DNA of 5,455 nucleotides from Oscillospiraceae bacterium (GTDB taxonomy: Bacteria; Bacillota; Clostridia; Oscillospirales; Oscillospiraceae). The DNA is taken from the NCBI GenBank assembly GCA_017435245.1, contig JAFSFK010000100.1, forward strand, positions 1 through 5,455. The letters are read 5' to 3'. Both the position numbers and the translations under genes were made by a program. Below are positions 1 to 5,405 of the stretch, piece after piece. A model generated the notes under the pieces. The model did not search any database. It saw nothing but the letters and a program-made list of their open reading frames with translations, and was not told the DNA's origin. The stretch's first letter is position 1, and every line of letters starts with the position of its first letter.

Positions 1-269
1 CGAGCCTTGGTTTCCTTCAGACCGCCGATCCAGCCGGATACACGGTAGTAGGTCTTCTGCTCCAGCTTCTTGCCGGTCAGAATAGCCTTGTCGGTGTTGA
101 TGATGATGACATAGTCACCGCAGTCAACGTTGGGAGTGAAATCGACCTTGTGCTTGCCACGCAGGATGTTAGCAGCGATGACAGCGGTACGGCCCAGGGG
201 CTTGCCAGCGGCATCGATAACATACCACTTGCGATCCAGGGTCTCCGTTTTCAGCAGAGTAGTGGACAT
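1..269 (-). CDS. rplM: 50S ribosomal protein L13 (5' part; runs off left edge)
   Basis: Structural protein of the large ribosomal subunit that binds 23S rRNA early in assembly. The minus strand encodes 89 residues from an ATG at 267-269. Features typical of L13 are visible: RKWYVIDA at 13-20, PLGR at 24-27, ILRGKHK at 35-41, [15 protein letters not shown] at 44-58, and the GGLKET element at 82-87. L13 is normally about 142-145 residues, so roughly the last 55 lie outside the window. The start is fixed by a GGAGG (complement of 278-282) eight bases upstream. In most bacteria rpsI (S9) follows in the same operon, which would lie to the left; this cannot be seen here. The gene has its own strong promoter and is divergent from the TtcA-like gene. 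Identity is very secure. Confidence 0.97.
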   Translation of the reverse strand, partial: MSTTLLKTETLDRKWYVIDAAGKPLGRTAVIAANILRGKHKVDFTPNVDCGDYVIIINTDKAILTGKKLEQKTYYRVSGWIGGLKETKA

Positions 270-282
270 TATGCGTTCCTCC

Positions 283-340
283 AATTAGGTTAAAATATTT
301 TGACAAACTTACATTGACGCAGTACAATGACTGCGAAAGC
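283..340 (-). promoter_or_regulatory. rplM 5' leader with hairpin, candidate L13 leader element
   Basis: The predicted leader contains an exact 6-bp inverted repeat at 318-323 and 330-335 (CGCAGT/ACTGCG on the transcript) around a 6-base loop, right after the expected transcription start. Firmicute rplM operons often carry a described cis-acting RNA, the L13 leader, thought to let the protein repress its own operon. Position and size fit that idea, but I cannot confirm a covariance-model match by eye. Closer to the start codon, CCT/AGG pairing could weakly mask the ribosome binding site. Confidence 0.4.
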
Positions 341-346
341 TTTTGA

Positions 347-375
347 ATCTTAGCACACCGAAAATTAAATGTCAA
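347..375 (-). promoter_or_regulatory. Sigma-A type promoter of rplM
   Basis: Read on the minus strand, a perfect -35 TTGACA (370-375) is followed by a 17-base spacer and a -10 TAAGAT (347-352). Transcription should begin near position 340, giving a leader of about 70 bases before the rplM ATG. The placement directly upstream of a ribosomal protein gene and the optimal spacing make this a strong call, although it is based on consensus only. Confidence 0.8.
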
Positions 376-403
376 CAGCTTTTTTTAGAAAATTTACGAA
401 AAA

Positions 404-409
404 TATAAT
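404..409 (+). promoter_or_regulatory. Possible -10 box for the TtcA-like gene
   Basis: A perfect TATAAT lies 85 bases upstream of the ATG at 494. There is no good -35: at 17 bases spacing the hexamer is a run of T (381-386), matching TTGACA only at the first two bases. The surroundings are very A+T rich, so a chance match is possible. It is the best plus-strand candidate in the 376-493 interval, which otherwise shows no recognisable element. Confidence 0.3.
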
Positions 410-493
410 AAACTTTAAAAAGCTCGAAAATACTCTCAGAATCTCTTGAATACTCACAACCTATTTTTCTTAAAAACGGAGGAAAATCCAACG

Positions 494-1234
494 ATGCAGA
501 AAATGATCGGCTTGGTGCGCCGCTGTGTGGAAGACTATAATATGATAAGTGCCGGTGACCGGATCGGTATTGGCGTATCCGGCGGCAAGGATTCGCTGGC
601 GCTTTTGGTGTTTTTGGCAGAGCTGCGCAAGTATAACCATAATCCCTTTGCGGTAGAGGCGATTACCATCGATATGGGGCTGGGAATGGACTATAGCGGT
701 ATTGCAAAGCTATGCGAGGAACTGGAAGTGCCGTTCAATCTTATTAAAACGGAGATCGGACCGATTATCTTTGATCACCGTAAAGAAAAGAACCCATGCT
801 CAATGTGCGCCAAGATGCGCCGGGGCGCATTAAATCAGGCCATTCTTGACCGGGAGATGAACAAGCTGGCCCTGGGTCACCATTATGACGATGCGGTGGA
901 GACTTTTGTGATGTCTCTGATCTACGAAGGCCGGATCAGCTGCTTCCAGCCGGTGACGGATCTGGACCGTACCGGCATCATTCAAATTCGGCCTATGCTT
1001 TATATCCACGAAAAGACCATCGACAGTTTTGTGACCCGGAAAGAACTGCCGGTGCTGACCAACCGCTGCCCTGTGGATAAGTATACCAAGCGGGAGGAGA
1101 TCAAAAAGCTGGTCTATGACCTGAGCGCCACCTATCCCGATTTAAAGGAGCGGATCTTCGGCGCAATGCAGCGGCTGCCTCTGCCTGAATGGGAACCCAA
1201 AGGACGCTACAAGCGGCCAAAAGAGCAATGTTAA
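494..1234 (+). CDS. ttcA: TtcA-family PP-loop ATPase, probable tRNA 2-thiolation enzyme
   Basis: Predicted cytoplasmic ATP-dependent enzyme that adenylates a tRNA base for sulfur transfer; the characterised TtcA makes 2-thiocytidine at position 32. The 246-residue protein has the PP-loop SGGKDS at 29-34, the CSMC pair at 102-105 followed by RRG at 109-111, GHHYDD at 128-133, RPM at 166-168, and a third cysteine at 192 in NRCP. The CxxC plus distal Cys is the [4Fe-4S]-binding pattern of TtcA, and it separates this family from tRNA-lysidine synthetase TilS. It is shorter than E. coli TtcA (about 311 residues). The ATG at 494 is chosen because GGAGGA (478-483) precedes it by ten bases; an in-frame TTG at 446 has no ribosome binding site. 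Family membership is clear, but the exact tRNA target in Clostridia is an inference. Confidence 0.88.
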   Translation: MQKMIGLVRRCVEDYNMISAGDRIGIGVSGGKDSLALLVFLAELRKYNHNPFAVEAITIDMGLGMDYSGIAKLCEELEVPFNLIKTEIGPIIFDHRKEKNPCSMCAKMRRGALNQAILDREMNKLALGHHYDDAVETFVMSLIYEGRISCFQPVTDLDRTGIIQIRPMLYIHEKTIDSFVTRKELPVLTNRCPVDKYTKREEIKKLVYDLSATYPDLKERIFGAMQRLPLPEWEPKGRYKRPKEQC

Positions 1235-1254
1235 TTTGCGTTGCTAGCTTTTTT
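1224..1254 (+). terminator. Possible weak intrinsic terminator overlapping the end of the TtcA-like gene
   Basis: A 7-bp stem (1224-1230 with 1239-1245, one G-T wobble) encloses an 8-base loop. Three bases later comes a run of six T (1249-1254). The gene's TAA stop codon sits in the loop. The stem is short and only moderately G+C rich, so termination would be partial at best and read-through into the XRE gene is plausible. Confidence 0.4.
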
Positions 1255-1300
1255 GTACTATGTTTGTTAGATTGTAGCTATACCAAAGGGAGGTATTGCT

Positions 1301-1732
1301 ATGCTGAATGATAACATTAAAATACTGCGAAAGAATAAAGGTCTTACACAGGAAGAATTGTCGATCCGGCTCAATGTGGTAAGGCAGACAGTTTCCAAAT
1401 GGGAAAAGGGATTGTCGGTGCCCGATGCAGTTATGCTGCAAAGAATTGCAGATGTGTTAGATGTTTCGGTCAATCAGCTTCTGGGTTCGGTGGCAGTATC
1501 CGAAAAAGAGAACGATGCAATCGTGGAACAACTTGCTAGAATCAACGAACAACTTGCTGTCAAGAATCGTCGCAGCAGACGAATCTGGAAGATCATTGCT
1601 TGGGCATTGATTGGAATAGTAGGACTCTATATGGTATTACTTATTCTCAGCTTCACAGCCTTTACTGCCTATCGATTTGAAGTGCCAGCAATTGAAACTA
1701 CAGTTGTTGTGGAAGAACAGCTTGTGCCGTAA
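1301..1732 (+). CDS. XRE-family HTH regulator with C-terminal membrane anchor
   Basis: Probable DNA-binding transcriptional regulator tethered to the membrane. Of 143 residues, about 3-61 form a Cro/cI-type helix-turn-helix domain: LRKNKGLTQEELS at 9-21, then the recognition stretch RQTVSKWEKG at 28-37 and VPD at 40-42. Residues 68-89 look like a short coiled coil containing a duplicated heptad. A basic patch (KNRRSRR, 88-94) precedes one hydrophobic segment at about 96-121, leaving an 18-residue acidic tail predicted outside the cell by the positive-inside rule. The start has GGGAGG at 1288-1293, seven bases upstream. No good promoter is visible in 1235-1300, so it may depend on read-through from the TtcA-like gene. 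G+C is about 44% over 1321-1680, against about 53% over 781-900 and 63% over 2221-2340 in the flanking genes, suggesting acquisition. The target genes and any signal are unknown. Confidence 0.85.
   Translation: MLNDNIKILRKNKGLTQEELSIRLNVVRQTVSKWEKGLSVPDAVMLQRIADVLDVSVNQLLGSVAVSEKENDAIVEQLARINEQLAVKNRRSRRIWKIIAWALIGIVGLYMVLLILSFTAFTAYRFEVPAIETTVVVEEQLVP
1526..1558 (+). repeat. 12-bp direct repeat at 21-bp period encoding a duplicated heptad
   Basis: The 12-mer GAACAACTTGCT occurs exactly at 1526-1537 and again at 1547-1558. The 21-base period is seven codons, so the protein reads EQLARIN then EQLAVKN (residues 76-89). This is one heptad of the predicted coiled coil between the DNA-binding domain and the membrane segment. 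Identical codons in both copies suggest a recent tandem duplication. Confidence 0.8.
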
Positions 1733-1735
1733 AAT
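1707..1735 (+). promoter_or_regulatory. Candidate promoter for the small tail-anchored gene
   Basis: TTGTGG (1707-1712) and TAAAAT (1730-1735) are separated by 17 bases. The -10 matches five of six consensus positions and overlaps the TAA stop of the XRE gene; the -35 matches only TTG. Transcription would start near 1742, placing the hairpin at 1744-1780 at the very 5' end of the message. Confidence 0.35.
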
Positions 1736-1743
1736 AGTATGAA

Positions 1744-1780
1744 ACCACCAATATTGGAAATACTGTTTCCAAGAGGTGGT
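1744..1780 (+). promoter_or_regulatory. Hairpin masking the ribosome binding site of the next gene
   Basis: Two nested perfect stems are present: ACCACC (1744-1749) with GGTGGT (1775-1780), and TTGGAAA (1754-1760) with TTTCCAA (1766-1772) around a 5-base loop. The stems are separated by a 4-base by 2-base internal loop. The 3' strand contains the AGAGGTGG Shine-Dalgarno region (1772-1779) of the gene starting at 1785, so folding should block ribosome access. No T run follows on the plus strand, so it is not an intrinsic terminator for plus-strand transcription. Confidence 0.6.
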
Positions 1781-1784
1781 AAAA

Positions 1785-2033
1785 ATGGTAAAAGGTATTT
1801 CCCGGCAGGTGATCGTGGTGCACAGCCCGGAACCAAAGCTGTTTGAGCAGGCGATCTTTATCCTCAATGATGAGGCTGTGAAAAAAGGTGTCACGGAGGA
1901 CACACTTCTGAAAGAGGCAAAAAAACTGATGGCAGCTCCGGAAAAGAACCGGTATTTCTGGAGGGGAGCATTGTGGGCAGGCAGTGGCGCACTGGCTACC
2001 GGCGCTCTCTGGCTGCTGACGGTTTTGCTTTGA
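1785..2033 (+). CDS. Small tail-anchored protein of unknown function
   Basis: I cannot assign a function. The 82-residue product has a soluble N-terminal part beginning with a beta-like stretch (RQVIVVHSP, 7-15), followed by two amphipathic helix-like stretches at about 17-34 and 37-50. It ends with one hydrophobic segment at about 61-82 (rich in G, A, L and W) that reaches the C-terminus, as in tail-anchored proteins with the bulk in the cytoplasm. My impression is that similar short proteins occur in gut Clostridia as conserved hypotheticals, but I could not test this. The ATG at 1785 is chosen over the in-frame GTG at 1776 because that GTG lies within the AGAGGTGG ribosome binding site. 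It is preceded by a hairpin that covers that site, and the dus promoter overlaps its TGA stop. The length, ribosome binding site and plausible protein composition support a real gene. Confidence 0.75.
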   Translation: MVKGISRQVIVVHSPEPKLFEQAIFILNDEAVKKGVTEDTLLKEAKKLMAAPEKNRYFWRGALWAGSGALATGALWLLTVLL

Positions 2034-2058
2034 CTTTGGAGTATCCTCGTGTTATAAT
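2030..2058 (+). promoter_or_regulatory. Sigma-A type promoter of dus
   Basis: TTGACT (2030-2035, five of six) and a perfect TATAAT (2053-2058) are separated by exactly 17 bases. The -35 overlaps the TGA stop of the upstream small gene. The start should fall near 2065, giving a leader of about 26 bases before the dus ATG. This promoter probably also serves the M23 peptidase gene downstream. Confidence 0.78.
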
Positions 2059-2090
2059 CCCAAATATCACGAAAAGAAAGAGAATTGCCA

Positions 2091-3056
2091 ATGCGTATCG
2101 GGAATATCGAAGTAAATAATCCCCTCATTCTCGGCCCCATGGCAGGTGTTACCGACTGGGCATTCCGTACCATTTGTGCGGAATTGGGTGCAAATATCAC
2201 CGTCACCGAGATGGTGTCCTCCCGGGCGCTGGTGTACAGGGACAAGAAAAGCGCCGCCCTGCTTCGTAAGAACGAGGGCAGCGTTTGCGGTGCCCAGATC
2301 TTTGGCAACGACCCGGAGATCATGGCACAGGGCGCACAGCTTGCCATGGAAATTTCCGGCGCTGACTTTCTGGATATCAATATGGGCTGTCCTATGCCCA
2401 AGATCGCCAATTCCGGTGACGGCTGCGGACTGATGCGCACCCCGGAGCTTGCCCAAAGGATCGTGGAATCTGTGGTAAAAGCTGTGGACGTACCGGTGAC
2501 GGTGAAGTGCCGTTTAGGTTGGGATAAGGGCAGTATCAATGTACTGGAGTTTACCCAGCGGATGGAAGATGCCGGTGCGGCAATGCTGTGCGTTCACGGC
2601 AGGACCCGCAGTATGCTCTACACCGGAAAAGCGGACTGGGATACCATTGCAAAGGTCAAACAGCAGCGCAGTATCCCTGTGATCGCCAACGGCGATATCG
2701 ACAGCGCAGAAGCGGCTGTGCGCTGCAAAAAATGGACGGGTGCTGATGGCGTGATGATCGGCAGAGCCACCTTTGGCAACCCATGGATCTTCCGGCAGAG
2801 CAAAGCTGCCCTTGGGGGAGAAGAAGTCCCGGAACGACCTGTGCTTTCCAAACGTGTGGATGTTGCGGTGCGGCAATTTGAGCTTGCTTTTGAAGATAAA
2901 GGTGAGCATATCGCCTGTCTGGAAGCCAGGAAGCACTTTGCCTGGTACTTACGGGGCGTGGCCTACGCCAATTATTATAAGGAGCAGATTTCCGGCATCA
3001 AAAGTATGGAGGATATCTACCGGATCGCCGAGGGTATCCGCCGGGACCTCCAATAA
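2091..3056 (+). CDS. dusB: tRNA-dihydrouridine synthase, DusB type
   Basis: FMN-dependent cytoplasmic enzyme that reduces specific uridines in tRNA to dihydrouridine using NADPH. The 321-residue product has the usual Dus length and a TIM-barrel then helical-domain layout. Visible motifs are the FMN-binding LGPMAGVTDWAFR at 14-26, the active-site NMGCPMPK at 97-104 with catalytic Cys100, VKCRLGW at 138-144, CVHGRTR at 167-173, VIANGDI at 197-203, and the phosphate-binding GVMIGRATFGNPWIF at 220-234. The ATG at 2091 is preferred over an in-frame TTG at 2085; the ribosome binding site is weak and purine rich (2071-2083). The gene has its own promoter and is followed after 52 bases by the M23 gene. 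Firmicute members are usually called DusB, but which uridine is modified is inferred from family only. Confidence 0.95.
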   Translation: MRIGNIEVNNPLILGPMAGVTDWAFRTICAELGANITVTEMVSSRALVYRDKKSAALLRKNEGSVCGAQIFGNDPEIMAQGAQLAMEISGADFLDINMGCPMPKIANSGDGCGLMRTPELAQRIVESVVKAVDVPVTVKCRLGWDKGSINVLEFTQRMEDAGAAMLCVHGRTRSMLYTGKADWDTIAKVKQQRSIPVIANGDIDSAEAAVRCKKWTGADGVMIGRATFGNPWIFRQSKAALGGEEVPERPVLSKRVDVAVRQFELAFEDKGEHIACLEARKHFAWYLRGVAYANYYKEQISGIKSMEDIYRIAEGIRRDLQ

Positions 3057-3108
3057 TTACAAGTCATATTTTTTCCGCTGTTTCGCAAGCTAACCGGGAG
3101 GTGATGGT

Positions 3109-4053
3109 GTGAAACGGCGGATTTTTATTATAGTATTATTGTGCTTTATGCTGGCAGTTCCTGTCCGGGCAGAGCCCATCCGTTGGGTGGATTTCAAAGT
3201 GCCTTATGAATCACTAAAGTATGCCATGGATGTGGATATCGCTACCTCCGAGCAGGAAAAGCATATCAGCTGGATCGACACTCTTTCTCTGGCGGCCTGC
3301 CGTACCGGGGGCAAATGCGGTTTAACATCCGTAAAAAAAGCGGTGCAGCAGGTGAAAGGCGATCAAAGCCCGGAAGAGCTTCTGGGCGAGCTATATAAAT
3401 ATTATACCTATTATTATAATTCCTTTGATGCTGCCCTGGGCGGACTTTTGGGCAGCTACGCCATACAGACCGATGGCCAGTGGAAGTCTGCCTATGGTCT
3501 AAAAGCCTTTTCGCCCATTGCCGCCGGTTACGGCTACAGCCATTGTGATGACTTTGGAAATGCCCGTTCCTTCGGTTTTGCCAGAAAACACTTGGGCCAC
3601 GATATGATGGGAAGTCAGGGGACACCCATCGTGGCGGTGGAAGGTGGCGTGGTGGAAGCCATGGGCTGGAACCGCTACGGCGGCTGGCGCATCGGTATCC
3701 GCTCCTTTGACAGCAGGCGCTATTATTACTATGCCCACCTGCAAAAGGACCACCCATTTGCTGAGAATCTAGAGGTAGGGGACATTGTTCAGGCTGGGGA
3801 TATCATTGGATTTATGGGCAGAACCGGGTATTCTGACAAGGAAAACACCAACAATATTGAAACAGTTCACCTGCACTTTGGTATGCAGCTTATTTTCGAT
3901 GAAAGCCAGAAAGAGTGTTTAAGCGAGATCTGGATCGATGTGTATGATATCGTCCGACTGCTTCATAGCCACCGCAGCAGCGTAAGAAAGACCGACAGCG
4001 GTTGGCAGCGGGTGTATCCTTTCGTGGATTTGGATATTCAGAGCCTGTCATGA
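3109..4053 (+). CDS. Secreted M23-family (LytM-type) metallopeptidase
   Basis: Predicted zinc endopeptidase that cleaves peptide links in peptidoglycan outside the membrane. The 314-residue product starts with a Sec signal peptide: basic KRR at 2-4, a hydrophobic core at 5-17 and likely cleavage after VRA at 19-21. Residues about 22-130 form an N-terminal region I do not recognise, with a Cys pair at 64 and 70 and a Tyr-rich stretch at 96-103. The LytM domain spans about 130-265. It holds HLGHD at 161-165 (ligands H161 and D165), GTPIVAVEGGVV at 171-182, YAH at 208-210, the GDIVQAGDIIG turn at 224-234, and HLH at 254-256 (H254, ligand H256). All catalytic positions are present, so it should be active. 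Translation starts at GTG 3109, with GGAGG at 3097-3101 seven bases upstream; a nearby ATG at 3104 is out of frame. It is probably cotranscribed with dus. The cell-wall role is inferred from the family. Confidence 0.92.
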   Translation: MKRRIFIIVLLCFMLAVPVRAEPIRWVDFKVPYESLKYAMDVDIATSEQEKHISWIDTLSLAACRTGGKCGLTSVKKAVQQVKGDQSPEELLGELYKYYTYYYNSFDAALGGLLGSYAIQTDGQWKSAYGLKAFSPIAAGYGYSHCDDFGNARSFGFARKHLGHDMMGSQGTPIVAVEGGVVEAMGWNRYGGWRIGIRSFDSRRYYYYAHLQKDHPFAENLEVGDIVQAGDIIGFMGRTGYSDKENTNNIETVHLHFGMQLIFDESQKECLSEIWIDVYDIVRLLHSHRSSVRKTDSGWQRVYPFVDLDIQSLS

Positions 4054-4101
4054 CGTGGTATTTTTGGTTAGATTTTGTCCGGGAAAAATGCGGCACGGGG
4101 T

Positions 4102-4130
4102 TTGACAAATAATACCCTCTGTGGTATACT
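4102..4130 (+). promoter_or_regulatory. Strong promoter of the pyrC-carB operon
   Basis: A perfect TTGACA (4102-4107), a 17-base spacer and TATACT (4125-4130) with a TG extension at 4122-4123 make this the best promoter in the window. The start should lie near 4137, leaving a leader of only about 28 bases before pyrC. A short inverted repeat, ATACC at 4112-4116 with GGTAT at 4123-4127, lies within the spacer and -10 and could be an operator. The remainder of the 4054-4101 gap shows no clear terminator for the M23 gene. Confidence 0.85.
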
Positions 4131-4164
4131 TACCCAGATAGATTGAACACAGGAGGAACACCCC

Positions 4165-5385
4165 ATGATGAGCGCAAAAATGAAGATGAAAAGTGTTTGT
4201 TGCTGCGTTAATGATATTATTTCCTCCGGCGCTCCCGTTCAGGAGGCTTTGTTTCCTTTTGACGAATCCCGATATGCTGTTTTTCCCGGCTTTTGTGATG
4301 TGCATGTGCATTTCCGTGAGCCGGGTTTTTCTTATAAGGAGACCATTGCTACGGGTTCTGGGGCATCTGCTGCCGGTGGTTACACCGCAGTGTGCACCAT
4401 GCCCAACCTGAACCCTGTGCCGGATAGTGTTGAAAATTTAAATTTGCAGCTTAAGCTGATCGAACAGCAGGCTGTGATCCACGTCTATCCCTACGGCGCC
4501 ATTACCGTGGGTGAGAAAGGACAGACCCTTGCGGACATGGAAGGTATGGCACCCAATGTGATCGGCTTTTCCGACGACGGTCGTGGTGTCCAGAGCGATG
4601 AGATGATGCGCTCTGCTATGCTCCGGGCAAAGGCACTGGGCAAAATGATCGTCGCCCATTGCGAGGTCAATGACCTGCTCCGTGGCGGCTATATCCACGA
4701 CGGTGAATACGCCAAAGCCCACGGTCATAAGGGGATCTGCAGCGCCAGCGAGTATGAGCAGATCGCAAGAGATTTGAAATTGGTGGAAGAGATCGGCTGT
4801 AAATACCACGTCTGCCATATTTCCACAAAGGAAAGTGTGGATATCATCCGCAAAGCCAAGGCAAGAGGGGTGGACGTGACCTGTGAAACAGGACCTCACT
4901 ACCTGGTGATGGACGATAGCTTCCTGCAGGAGGACGGACGGTTCAAGATGAACCCGCCCCTGCGCAGCGCAGAGGATCGCAAGGCTTTGGTAGAGGGCCT
5001 GCTGGACGGCACCATCGATATGATCGCCACCGACCATGCACCCCACAGCGCCGAGGAAAAGGGTAAAGGGCTTGCAGGCTCCGCTTTTGGCGTGGTTGGT
5101 ATTGAGACCGCCTTCCCGGTGCTGTATACCCACCTTGTAAAGCCGGGCATCATGACCTTGGAAAAGCTTATTGATGTGCTGGCGATCAAGCCCCGGGAGC
5201 GCTTCGGTATCCCTATGGGCAATGACTTCACAGTCTGGGATCTGGAAAAGGAATTTACCGTTGACCCGGCAAAGTTCCTCTCCAAGGGCAAGGCCACACC
5301 CTTTGAAGGATGGCCCCTGACAGGCGTGTGTATGTGCACCGTCTGCGACGGTAAGATCGTTTATAAAAATAATGAAGATAGATAA
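4165..5385 (+). CDS. pyrC: Dihydroorotase, class I
   Basis: Cytoplasmic zinc amidohydrolase that cyclises N-carbamoyl-L-aspartate to dihydroorotate, the third step of de novo pyrimidine synthesis. The 406-residue protein carries DVHVHFREPG at 45-54 (metal ligands H47 and H49, substrate-binding R51), TMPN at 78-81, FSDDG at 135-139 (the aspartate that bridges the metals in class I enzymes), AHCE at 164-167, HVCHIST at 215-221, CETGPHYL at 240-247, KMNPPLR at 261-267, and ATDHAPH at 288-294 with catalytic D290. The catalytic set is complete, and the motifs favour dihydroorotase over allantoinase, as does the downstream carB. The N-terminus before the first metal motif is about 45 residues, somewhat shorter than in many class I enzymes, and contains CCC at 12-14. 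AGGAGG at 4151-4156 sits eight bases before the ATG; a second ATG follows directly at 4168. It heads an operon with carB 20 bases downstream. Confidence 0.96.
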   Translation: MMSAKMKMKSVCCCVNDIISSGAPVQEALFPFDESRYAVFPGFCDVHVHFREPGFSYKETIATGSGASAAGGYTAVCTMPNLNPVPDSVENLNLQLKLIEQQAVIHVYPYGAITVGEKGQTLADMEGMAPNVIGFSDDGRGVQSDEMMRSAMLRAKALGKMIVAHCEVNDLLRGGYIHDGEYAKAHGHKGICSASEYEQIARDLKLVEEIGCKYHVCHISTKESVDIIRKAKARGVDVTCETGPHYLVMDDSFLQEDGRFKMNPPLRSAEDRKALVEGLLDGTIDMIATDHAPHSAEEKGKGLAGSAFGVVGIETAFPVLYTHLVKPGIMTLEKLIDVLAIKPRERFGIPMGNDFTVWDLEKEFTVDPAKFLSKGKATPFEGWPLTGVCMCTVCDGKIVYKNNEDR

Positions 5386-5405
5386 GAATCAGGAGGAACT
5401 GTGTT

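Noticed and set aside
446..493. Longer TtcA-like protein starting at TTG 446
   Set aside because: No ribosome binding site precedes it, and the GGAGGA lies inside the extension, correctly placed for the ATG at 494.
1253..1281. Promoter for the XRE gene (TTGTAC with TAGCTA)
   Set aside because: The -35 matches only three positions and the -10 two; no alternative hexamer pair in 1235-1300 is better.
1744..1780. Hairpin as the transcription terminator of the XRE gene
   Set aside because: It is followed by an A-rich stretch and a start codon, not a T run, on the plus strand; the minus strand has only a weak, interrupted T stretch and no gene to terminate.
1637..2539. 300-codon open frame on the minus strand
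   Set aside because: It runs antisense through three plus-strand genes with good starts and conserved motifs, and its translation shows no recognisable domain.
3057..3108. Terminator or promoter between dus and the M23 gene
   Set aside because: A T run is present at 3069-3074 but no stem precedes it, and no -35/-10 pair is visible; the genes are better read as one transcript.
4131..4160. E. coli-style pyrC start-site switching with a C-start hairpin masking the ribosome binding site
   Set aside because: A CCC run lies just before the predicted start, but the short leader has no CCTCC-like stretch able to pair with AGGAGG.
4438..5133. 231-codon open frame on the minus strand inside pyrC
   Set aside because: It is antisense to an unmistakable dihydroorotase; its His/Asp/Val-rich composition is what the complement of pyrC codons gives.
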